Below are positions 1-5,706 of a stretch of 6,312 nt of DNA, piece by piece. Under the pieces are notes generated by a model. It did no database searches and was not told the DNA's origin. It was given only the letters and a program-made list of their open reading frames with translations. This stretch comes from Ilumatobacteraceae bacterium. GTDB taxonomy: Bacteria; Actinomycetota; Acidimicrobiia; Acidimicrobiales; Ilumatobacteraceae. A program made the position numbers and the translations under genes. Location of the stretch: assembly GCA_016650435.1 (NCBI GenBank), contig JAENVT010000433.1:1-6312 (forward strand), given 5' to 3'. Each line of letters opens with the position of its first letter. The first letter of the stretch is position 1.

Positions 1-356
1 AGGGACCCGGTACCGACGTCGGTGGTTCCGTCGACTGTCGGAGTCGAATCGTTCGTCACTCGAACCGCACCACCGGTGATGGTGACAACGGGCGGAGTGA
101 TGTCGACCGTCAGTGACTGGGTCGCGGTCCCGATGTTGCCCACTGCGTCGGTAGCAACGGCATTGACTGTGTAGGCGGCGTTGGCAAGGCTCGCCGCGGT
201 GACAGTCCAGGTGCCGTCCGACTGCACGGTTGCCGGCAGCGTTTGCGCGCCGATCGTTACGGTGACCGTTGCCGGCGTGTCGACGGTTGTCGTGCCCGAG
301 ATCGTCGGGGTGTTGTCGGCTGTGTTCACGGTGGCTCCGCCGGTGATCGTGATGGC
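1..356 (-). repeat. Tandem Ig-like repeats encoded in the DUF3494 gene
   Basis: Residues 254-342 form one repeat of about 89 residues. It opens with AITITGGA, continues with DNTPTISGTT, and closes with the ATDAVGNIGTATQSLTVDIT type of ending. A second unit starts at residue 343 (VVTITGGA, then NDSTPTVDGTT) and is cut by the window edge at about position 1. The match of unit starts shows tandem duplication of a bacterial Ig-like fold, commonly a stalk that holds a functional domain away from the cell. The total number of units is unknown. Confidence 0.8.
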
Positions 357-1115
357 GGGCGAGCCGGAGTAGAACTGATCGCTGTTGGTCGTGATGGCAC
401 CGGTCTCGGCCAACGCCCGACCGTTGAAGAGCGAGTTGGCGCCGACACCAATTGCAGCGGCCGTCATCATCGTTCCGGCAAAGTCGGACGTGGCGCCAAT
501 TGCTCCGGCGCCGTTGACCTGCCAGAACACGTTCTTGGCCTGCGTACCGTTCGTCAGGACGACGTGGGAGGACGCGGCCGCGGAGAACGCCGCACCGATT
601 TGGAAGATGAACACCGCGTTCGCCTGGCCACCGCCGTCGAGCGTGACGGTCCCTGTGTTGGCAACCGCACCTGCGTAGGTGTGGACACCGGGGAACAACG
701 TCAGTCCGAGCAAATCGGGGGCGAGCGCGAAGTCCGATGGGCGACCTGCGGCCGCGGTGTAGGCGGCTAGGAGGTCGGTGTGGGCATTGACCACGGCTGT
801 GGCGCCTGACGCATGTTGCGTGCCATTGACCAGGCCCGGCGGGAAGCCAGTGACAGCGCCACTGGCGACGAACACGCCGAGGTCGCCGCGAACAATTGTT
901 ACCGGGCCGGTCGCCGTATTGCCGACCGACGCCCCGGCGAGGACGGCGAACGGTGCCGCTCGGCCAAGATCGATTGGCGCGACCAAGATGATGGGAGGGG
1001 TGGCGAACGCCGGTGTCGATTGTGCGACAACCGACAGCCCCGTCATGGTCACGAGCGCGACGGCCATAGCCGACGCCCCGAATGTACCTGCGCGAAATTT
1101 CAGAACGTTGCCCAC
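1..1115 (-). CDS. Secreted DUF3494 ice-binding-like protein with Ig-like repeats (3' end beyond window)
   Basis: The minus strand is open from a GTG at 1115 to the left edge, giving 371 complete codons with no stop, so the C-terminus is missing. Residues 1-38 form a signal peptide: a basic start (K6, R8), a hydrophobic stretch and a likely cleavage after AFA (36-38). Residues about 50-250 match the DUF3494 domain of ice-binding proteins. Its hallmarks are LGRAAPFAVLAG near 50, the GDLGV and VTGFPPG motifs, LTLFPGVH, LDGGGQANAVFIFQIG near 159-174, NVFWQVNGAGAIG and a final LFNGRALAETGAIT. Residues about 253 onward are Ig-like repeats. A GTG start is chosen because AGGAG lies 6 nt upstream and the signal peptide follows at once. 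No cysteine is present, although many DUF3494 proteins carry one just before NVFWQV. DUF3494 proteins bind ice or act as domains of larger adhesins. The Ig repeats favour a surface or secreted adhesin-like protein here; actual ice binding is not shown. Confidence 0.9.
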   Translation of the reverse strand, partial: MGNVLKFRAGTFGASAMAVALVTMTGLSVVAQSTPAFATPPIILVAPIDLGRAAPFAVLAGASVGNTATGPVTIVRGDLGVFVASGAVTGFPPGLVNGTQHASGATAVVNAHTDLLAAYTAAAGRPSDFALAPDLLGLTLFPGVHTYAGAVANTGTVTLDGGGQANAVFIFQIGAAFSAAASSHVVLTNGTQAKNVFWQVNGAGAIGATSDFAGTMMTAAAIGVGANSLFNGRALAETGAITTNSDQFYSGSPAITITGGATVNTADNTPTISGTTTVDTPATVTVTIGAQTLPATVQSDGTWTVTAASLANAAYTVNAVATDAVGNIGTATQSLTVDITPPVVTITGGAVRVTNDSTPTVDGTTDVGTGS

Positions 1116-1121
1116 TGTCGT

Positions 1122-1126
1122 CTCCT
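1122..1126 (-). promoter_or_regulatory. Ribosome binding site deciding the GTG start of the DUF3494 gene
   Basis: The minus strand reads AGGAG here, ending 6 nt before the GTG at 1115. This near-consensus Shine-Dalgarno site with normal spacing supports the GTG over the internal ATG codons at residues 17 and 24, which would cut into the signal peptide. Confidence 0.75.
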
Positions 1127-1163
1127 GGTCCAGCACCCGCCCGGTGAATTCGCGAAGCCCATC

Positions 1164-1179
1164 CCATTCCCCCGAATGG
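1164..1179. repeat. Short inverted repeat in the likely leader of the DUF3494 gene
   Basis: CCATTC and GAATGG form a perfect 6-bp inverted repeat around a CCCC spacer, about 50 nt upstream of the GTG at 1115. It could be an operator half-site pair or a small RNA hairpin in the leader. At this length chance is a real alternative. Confidence 0.3.
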
Positions 1180-1318
1180 CCGCACGCTATGTGGCGACTC
1201 CACCACTCAACGTATAGATGGGTCCGAGACCGCGACAGGGACTTGCGGCCCTGGAAATCCCGATCGAGTCCCGAGATGCATCTGATGGAGCGAGCAACGC
1301 AGGAGCGTCGCCGCGGCG

Positions 1319-1324
1319 TACGGT
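1319..1324 (+). promoter_or_regulatory. Possible -10 box for a leaderless DUF255 transcript
   Basis: TACGGT fits TANNNT, and its last T lies exactly at -7 if transcription starts on the A of the ATG at 1331. No Shine-Dalgarno sequence lies at a usable distance; the nearest AGGAG, at 1301-1305, is 25 nt away. Leaderless mRNAs of this layout are common in actinobacteria. No -35 box is visible, so this is an inference. Confidence 0.35.
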
Positions 1325-1330
1325 TGTCGA

Positions 1331-3325
1331 ATGGCAGCAACGAACCGGCTCGCCCGCGAAACCAGCCCCTACCTGCGCCAGCACGCCGCCAACCCGGTCG
1401 ATTGGTACGCGTGGGGGCCCGAGGCATTCGCCGCCGCGGCACAGCGAAACGTGCCGATCCTGCTGAGCGTCGGCTACTCGGCGTGCCACTGGTGCCATGT
1501 GATGGCCCACGAATGTTTCGAGGACAACGAGGTCGCCGGCGAGATGAACCGTCGATTCGTCAACATCAAAGTCGACCGCGAGGAACGTCCCGACGTCGAC
1601 TCGATCTACATGGACGCGGTGCAGGCGATGAGTGGCCGTGGTGGTTGGCCGATGACGGTGTTCCTCACCCCGGACGGTCATCCGTTCTACGGCGGAACCT
1701 ATTTCCCGAAGCCGAACTTCTTGAACCTGATGGCGGCGATCGACGACGTCTGGGTCAATCGGCCCGACGACGTGCGTCAGAACGTCGAGGCCTTGGGTGA
1801 TGCGATCAGTCGCACTGCGCTGATCGAGCCGGCGACGGATCTTCCAGGCAACGCTGCACTCAACCAGGCGCTGCAACAGCTGGCCGGCACGTTCGACGCG
1901 ACGTGGGGCGGCTTCGGTGGGGCGCCGAAGTTTCCGTCGACGATGGGCCTCGACCTGGTGCTGCGCGCCTACGTGGGCGCGCCGCAGGAGGATGCGAAGA
2001 CAATCATCACCACGTCACTCGACGCGATGGCCAGCGGTGGCATGTACGACCACATCGGTGGTGGCTTTGCCCGCTACTCGGTCGACGAGAAATGGCTGGT
2101 ACCTCATTTCGAGAAGATGCTGTACGACCAGGCCTTGCTGATCCGCGTGTACCTGCACGCCTACCTCGTCTTTGGCGAGCAACGTTGGAAGCAGGTCGTC
2201 GAGGAGACGGTCGAGTATGTGTTGCGCGAGCTTCGGCACCCCTCCGGCGGTTTCTTCTCGGCGGAGGATGCCGACTCGCCCGACGAACACGGGCACGGCC
2301 ACGAAGGCCTGTTCCACACCTGGACGATCGACGAACTGCGCGATGTGCTTGGCGCTGACGCCGACGTCGCTCTCGAGTGGTACGAGTTCACCGATGACGG
2401 CAACTTCGAGGGGCGAACCATCCCTACTCGGTTGCAGCACCGCGGCGAGCTCGCCAGGCCACCAGAGGTCGAGTCGGCCAGGCAGCGGCTGTTCGAGGCC
2501 CGCGCTGCGCGCCGGCGGCCGTTGCTCGACGACAAGGTGTTGACCGAATGGAACGGTCTGATGTTGGCTTCGTTGTGCGAGGCGGCCGCATCATTCGACC
2601 GCCGCGATTGGCTCGACGCTGCCGTCGAGAACGGCCGATTCCTGGTCGACAACCTTCGTGGAACCGACGATCGCTGGCATCGTTCGTGGCAAGCAGAGGG
2701 CCAACCACGAGCGCGCCACGCCGCGCTGGCCGCTGACCACGCGGCAATCGTCGACGGCTTCACCCGGCTGTCGGAGGCGACCGGCGACGGTGTGTGGATC
2801 GACCACGCACGCGGTGTGGCCGACACCATGCTCGACCACTTCTGGGACGTCGACAACGGAGGTCTGTACTCCACCGCCGACGACGGCGAACAGCTCGTCG
2901 CCCGCCAGAAGGATCTGATGGACAACGCCACGCCATCGGCGAACTCGATCGCCGCAGTGGCTCTCGTTCGCCTCGGAGCGTTGACCGGCGAGGTCCGGTA
3001 CACCAACCACGCCGAGCAGATCCTGCGACTGCTCGGCCGGGTGATCCCGCAGGCGCCGAGTGCGTTTTCGAACGCGATGGCCGCGGTCGACATGGTTTCC
3101 AACGGCACGACCGAGATCGCCGTTGTCGGTGATCGGCCCGACCTCGTCCGTGCCGTGCGATCTCGATGGCTCCCTAACGCTGTCTTAGCGTGGGGTAAGC
3201 CGTACGACTCCCCGCTCTGGGAGCAACGCGAGGACGGGTTCGCCTACGTGTGCCGGCACTACGTCTGCCAGCTCCCGGCCAAAGACGTCGACACCCTCCT
3301 GGCCCAACTCGCCGCCGCGACGTGA
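1331..3325 (+). CDS. DUF255 / thioredoxin-domain protein, YyaL-SPATA20 family
   Basis: This 664-residue protein is a full-length member of the DUF255 family (bacterial YyaL, animal SPATA20). The N-terminus has the family signature: NRLARETSPYLRQHAANPVDW, written here in consensus form as NRLA, SPYL, QHA and NPVDW in residues 5-25. A thioredoxin-like domain follows with CHWCHVM; its cysteines are C52 and C55. FVNIKVDREERPDVD lies at 76-90 and GGWPMTVFLTPDG at 104-116. The rest resembles an alpha/alpha-barrel of the N-acylglucosamine 2-epimerase type, with GGFGGAPKFP at 193-202, GGMYDHIGGGFARYS at 236-250, PHFEKMLYDQ at 258-267, LTEWNGLM near 404-411 and DNATPSANS at 531-539. The ATG at 1331 begins directly before the conserved N-terminus and no in-frame alternative lies close upstream. 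The family's reaction is not established; a redox or sugar-related role is usually proposed from the folds. It is transcribed alone, divergent from the DUF3494 gene and convergent with the thiolase gene. Confidence 0.95.
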   Translation: MAATNRLARETSPYLRQHAANPVDWYAWGPEAFAAAAQRNVPILLSVGYSACHWCHVMAHECFEDNEVAGEMNRRFVNIKVDREERPDVDSIYMDAVQAMSGRGGWPMTVFLTPDGHPFYGGTYFPKPNFLNLMAAIDDVWVNRPDDVRQNVEALGDAISRTALIEPATDLPGNAALNQALQQLAGTFDATWGGFGGAPKFPSTMGLDLVLRAYVGAPQEDAKTIITTSLDAMASGGMYDHIGGGFARYSVDEKWLVPHFEKMLYDQALLIRVYLHAYLVFGEQRWKQVVEETVEYVLRELRHPSGGFFSAEDADSPDEHGHGHEGLFHTWTIDELRDVLGADADVALEWYEFTDDGNFEGRTIPTRLQHRGELARPPEVESARQRLFEARAARRRPLLDDKVLTEWNGLMLASLCEAAASFDRRDWLDAAVENGRFLVDNLRGTDDRWHRSWQAEGQPRARHAALAADHAAIVDGFTRLSEATGDGVWIDHARGVADTMLDHFWDVDNGGLYSTADDGEQLVARQKDLMDNATPSANSIAAVALVRLGALTGEVRYTNHAEQILRLLGRVIPQAPSAFSNAMAAVDMVSNGTTEIAVVGDRPDLVRAVRSRWLPNAVLAWGKPYDSPLWEQREDGFAYVCRHYVCQLPAKDVDTLLAQLAAAT

Positions 3326-3410
3326 CGTCGTCGATGAGAGTTCTGAGATCTCTGTGTGAGCTCACAAACGATCCGCGTCTTTGATCGCTCGCGCTGATTG
3401 CGGGTTCTCT
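3326..3410. other. Convergent intergenic gap with two short palindromes
   Basis: This 85-bp stretch separates the stops of two convergent genes. GAGATCTC at 3345-3352 and TGTGAGCTCACA at 3355-3366 are perfect palindromes almost side by side. Neither has a loop or a following T-run, so neither is a standard intrinsic terminator. No other hairpin with a U-tract was seen, so how the two transcripts end is unclear. Confidence 0.6.
3355..3366. repeat. Perfect 12-bp palindrome
   Basis: TGTGAG is followed directly by its complement CTCACA. The outer TGTGA/TCACA arms resemble those of a CRP/FNR-family site, but such sites have a 6-bp centre and this one has only 2 bp. Its place between two gene ends argues against a promoter operator. 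It may be a dimeric protein site, part of a termination structure or chance. Confidence 0.45.
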
Positions 3411-4616
3411 CTAGGCTGCCGCTTTTTCGAGGATGTGGACGCCGCAGGCTGAACCGAGACCGATGACGTGGGCGAGGCCGACTTTGGCGCCTTCGATCTG
3501 ACGGTCTCCGGCCTCACCACGCAGGTGGTGGCAGACCTCCCAGATGTTGGCGATGCCGGTGGCGGCAATGGGGTGGCCCTTGGATTGCAGGCCACCGGAC
3601 ACGTTGACCGGTGTCGAACCGTCGCGCCACGGGGCTCCGGATTCGAAGAAATCAACCGCTCCACCTGGCGGGCAGAGCATGAGATTGTCGTAGTGCACCA
3701 GCTCCGCTGTGGCGAAGCAATCGTGCAGCTCGACGAGGTCGAGATCGTCCGGGCCGATCCCGGCCTTCTCGTACGCAGTCGTCGCCGCATTGCGCGTCAG
3801 CGTGTTGACGTCGGGAAGCACCTGGCACGCTTCTTGCCACGGATCGGTGGTCAGCACCGACGCCGAAATCTTGATGGCCCGGCGCTGCTGCTCGAGCGAC
3901 AACGTCTTCAACTTGGCGTCGCTGACCACCACCGCAGCCGCGGCGCCGTCGCAGTTGGCAGAGCACATCGGCCGGGTGTTGGGATAGGCGATCATCATGT
4001 CGTTCATGATCTCGTCGAGCGTGAATCGCTTGGAGTACGCGGCCAGCGGATTGAGCGTCGAATGGGCGTGGTTCTTCTCGCTGATCTTGGCGAACAGCTC
4101 GAAGCTGGTGCCGCCGTACTTGTGGCCGTACTCCATGCCCACCTGAGCAAACACTCCAGGCATCGCGTCGGTCCCGATCCGGCCGTCGGTCGTGGCCACC
4201 GCGCCGTAGCGGCCGCTGGGTGTCCACGTGGCGTTGTCGCTCTTGGCGCGGCCGCCTCCACCGAGCAGTCCGGCACCGGCCAGCTTCTCGACACCAACCG
4301 CCAGGCCCATGTCGCACTCGCCCGATTTGACCGCGATGATCGCCGTGCGCAACGCGGTCGCGCCCGTCGCGCAGGCGTTGGCGACGTTGTAGACAGGGAT
4401 GCCGGTTTGCCCGATCTGCTTCTGCAACTGCTGGCCGATGCCGGAGCTGGCTTGCATCAGGCAACCAGCAGCTAGCACGCCCATGTCCTTCATCGTCACG
4501 CCGCCGTCGGCGAGCGCGGCAAGCGCAGCCTCGGATGCCAGGTCGACCGTGTCCTTGTCGGGATGCTTGCCGAACTTCGTCATTCGAATCCCCAGGATCC
4601 AGACATCGTCACTCAT
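3411..4616 (-). CDS. Thiolase-family protein (SCP-x / lipid-transfer type)
   Basis: This 401-residue protein has the length of a complete thiolase. Thiolases cleave or form C-C bonds between acyl-CoA units. The nucleophilic cysteine is C82 in NACATGATALR. MCSANCDGAAAAVV lies at 217-230, ELHDCFATAEL at 296-306 (H298) and GGLQSKGHPIAATG at 341-354 (H348), and C391 lies in the final GLGSACGV. These motifs match the SCP-x/non-specific lipid-transfer thiolase branch rather than the classical PaaJ/AtoB branch. All expected catalytic positions are present, so it looks active as a thiolase rather than a decayed homologue. The ATG at 4616 is supported by GGAG 5 nt upstream; upstream extension to 4958 would overlap the DUF35 gene in another frame. 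It lies 17 nt after a DUF35 gene, and such proteins commonly form a complex with this thiolase type. Likely roles are beta-ketothiolysis or a related step in fatty-acid, sterol or branched acyl-CoA degradation; the substrate is unknown. Confidence 0.92.
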   Translation of the reverse strand: MSDDVWILGIRMTKFGKHPDKDTVDLASEAALAALADGGVTMKDMGVLAAGCLMQASSGIGQQLQKQIGQTGIPVYNVANACATGATALRTAIIAVKSGECDMGLAVGVEKLAGAGLLGGGGRAKSDNATWTPSGRYGAVATTDGRIGTDAMPGVFAQVGMEYGHKYGGTSFELFAKISEKNHAHSTLNPLAAYSKRFTLDEIMNDMMIAYPNTRPMCSANCDGAAAAVVVSDAKLKTLSLEQQRRAIKISASVLTTDPWQEACQVLPDVNTLTRNAATTAYEKAGIGPDDLDLVELHDCFATAELVHYDNLMLCPPGGAVDFFESGAPWRDGSTPVNVSGGLQSKGHPIAATGIANIWEVCHHLRGEAGDRQIEGAKVGLAHVIGLGSACGVHILEKAAA

Positions 4617-4621
4617 CGCTG

Positions 4622-4625
4622 CTCC
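4622..4625 (-). promoter_or_regulatory. Ribosome binding site of the thiolase gene
   Basis: GGAG on the minus strand ends 5 nt before the ATG at 4616 and lies in the short gap after the DUF35 stop. It fixes the thiolase start. Confidence 0.65.
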
Positions 4626-4633
4626 GTTCTCGT

Positions 4634-5038
4634 TTACGCGGGTTCGAAACCGAACCCGATTGCTTCTGTGCCTTGGTCGTCGGTCCCCAACGAATAGGTC
4701 GCCAACCGCACTTTCATCCCCAGGCTGACGTGCTCGGGATCTGGTTCCACGTTGATGAGGTTGGCTCGCACGCTCGTTCCCGCACAGTCGATGATTGCCG
4801 ACACGAACGGCACCTTCACGCCCGGCGCGGCGAACGTGACGATCGTGAACGAACGAACCTCGCCGTCGGTCTCGACGTCGGCGGGGCCGAACGCCGTGCC
4901 ACCACAGTTGGCGCAGGCGTTGCGACGATCGAAATAGCGCGCGCCGCATGTCGGGCACTCGTGAGCCACGAGATGAGGATGATCGTCGAGAACCAGATAG
5001 TCGACCAACGGAACCTGCGATGCCATTCTCACGACCAT
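4634..5038 (-). CDS. DUF35 zinc-ribbon / OB-fold protein (Zn-ribbon domain-containing OB-fold protein)
   Basis: This 134-residue protein has the two parts of the DUF35 family. A rubredoxin-like zinc ribbon has C28-x2-C31 and C42-x2-C45, all four cysteines intact. An OB-fold follows from about residue 55 to the end, with EVRSFTIVTFAAPGVK near 60-75, FVSAIIDCAGTSVRANLI near 78-95 and the G-MKVRL strand near 107-112. In known systems DUF35 proteins bind acyl-CoA and hold thiolase-like enzymes together: the archaeal HMG-CoA synthase-thiolase complex, and the Ltp2/ChsH2 aldolase of sterol side-chain breakdown. The thiolase gene just downstream fits that role. The ATG at 5038 begins 2 nt after the nitroreductase stop, suggesting translational coupling. 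A second in-frame ATG at 5026 would give 130 residues and cannot be excluded, since neither has a clear ribosome binding site. Confidence 0.92.
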   Translation of the reverse strand: MVVRMASQVPLVDYLVLDDHPHLVAHECPTCGARYFDRRNACANCGGTAFGPADVETDGEVRSFTIVTFAAPGVKVPFVSAIIDCAGTSVRANLINVEPDPEHVSLGMKVRLATYSLGTDDQGTEAIGFGFEPA

Positions 5039-5040
5039 AG

Positions 5041-5706
5041 TTACCAGTGGTTGTAATGGACGACCTCGGTCGTCAATCGCCGCGGTCGAGTCGTTGCCGA
5101 ACCGCTGGGACGATCGGTCGATGATCGGTGTCCCATCGCAACCGCACCGACCGACAGCATTCCGTCGGGCACACCGAGATCGGCCATCAGTACACCGACA
5201 TTCTGGAAGATGCCGAAGTACAGAGCCCCCAACCGGTGCGCCTCGATGAGCAGCAGCAGGTTTTGCACCGCCATCGCCGTGTCGGTCAGCCAAAAGGGAA
5301 CCGGCCAGTTCGCCGCGATCTCCAGGCCATGGCCCTGCTTGTCGGCCTCGGCGTACCTCGACGTGTACGCATCGGGATCGGCGATCGGGAGCACGATCAC
5401 AGGCGCGTGCAGCAGAGCATCGTGAATCGCTGCGAACCACTCCTCGGAATCAGTGGTCTGCCAGAACTTCGCCACGGCGTCACCGCTGAGGACGATGAAA
5501 TGCACGCCTTGGCTGTACCCGGCCGATGGTGCGCGCCGAGCAGTGTCGACCAGGTCGGCGACGAGCTGGGGATCGAGCGGTTCGCGACTGAAGTTTCTCG
5601 TCATCCGCCGTCGGCGGATAATGGCTTCGACCGACCCGGATTCGCCGATCTCAGATTCGTGGCTCAGCGAGCGCCTAGCTTCAACAGATCTTCCGCCATG
5701 ACCCAA
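5041..5706 (-). CDS. Nitroreductase-family flavoprotein
   Basis: This is an FMN-dependent oxidoreductase-like protein, 221 residues from the TTG at 5706. The family N-terminus is clear: VEAIIRRRRMTRNFSREPLD near 26-45 supplies arginines that normally contact FMN phosphate, then LVDTARRAPSAG at 52-63. TDTAMAVQNLLLLIEAHRLGALYFGIFQN lies near 141-169, and the end (GAVAMGHR, then RRLTTEVVHYNHW) is typical of actinobacterial members. The substrate is not readable; members reduce nitroaromatics, quinones, enones or flavins with NAD(P)H. The start is uncertain. The FMN-binding arginines precede the first in-frame ATG (residue 35), so translation must begin earlier. The upstream options are TTG at 5706, overlapping the preceding gene by 43 nt, or a CTG at 5667 that overlaps its TGA stop. 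Neither has a strong ribosome binding site. The stop lies 2 nt before the DUF35 gene, so it is probably co-transcribed with the acyl-CoA genes. Confidence 0.88.
   Translation of the reverse strand: MGHGGRSVEARRSLSHESEIGESGSVEAIIRRRRMTRNFSREPLDPQLVADLVDTARRAPSAGYSQGVHFIVLSGDAVAKFWQTTDSEEWFAAIHDALLHAPVIVLPIADPDAYTSRYAEADKQGHGLEIAANWPVPFWLTDTAMAVQNLLLLIEAHRLGALYFGIFQNVGVLMADLGVPDGMLSVGAVAMGHRSSTDRPSGSATTRPRRLTTEVVHYNHW

Larger units (their letters stand above)
1116..1330. other. Divergent intergenic region
   Basis: This 215-bp gap lies between two genes that point away from each other, so it should hold a promoter for each. I see no further gene in it. The main visible elements are the Shine-Dalgarno site at 1122-1126, an inverted repeat at 1164-1179, an AT-rich TATAGAT at 1213-1219 that could serve as a weak -10 box on the plus strand, and TACGGT at 1319-1324. 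No convincing -35 box was found for any of them. Confidence 0.6.

Noticed and set aside
778..1800. Long plus-strand open frame of 340 codons
   Set aside because: It crosses the antisense of the DUF3494 gene, the intergenic gap and then the DUF255 gene out of frame. Its composition is Arg/Pro-rich with no domain, as expected of a shadow frame in G+C-rich DNA.
2161..3108. 315-codon minus-strand open frame inside the DUF255 gene
   Set aside because: It is Ser/Arg-rich low-complexity translation lying fully antisense to a strongly conserved protein, with no ribosome binding site or recognisable motif.
3326..3410. Intrinsic terminator between the convergent genes
   Set aside because: The palindromes have no loop and no T-run follows on either strand, so a standard terminator cannot be claimed.
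3468..4475. 335-codon plus-strand open frame opposite the thiolase gene
   Set aside because: It is an antisense shadow of the thiolase, with Arg/Val/Gly-rich sequence and no family features.
4617..4958. N-terminal extension of the thiolase up to 4958
   Set aside because: The extra 114 residues are Arg-rich, overlap the DUF35 gene in another frame and precede a normal thiolase start with a good ribosome binding site.
5039..5440. N-terminal extension of the DUF35 protein up to 5440
   Set aside because: The extension overlaps the nitroreductase in another frame and has no DUF35 character; the zinc ribbon begins near the ATG at 5038.
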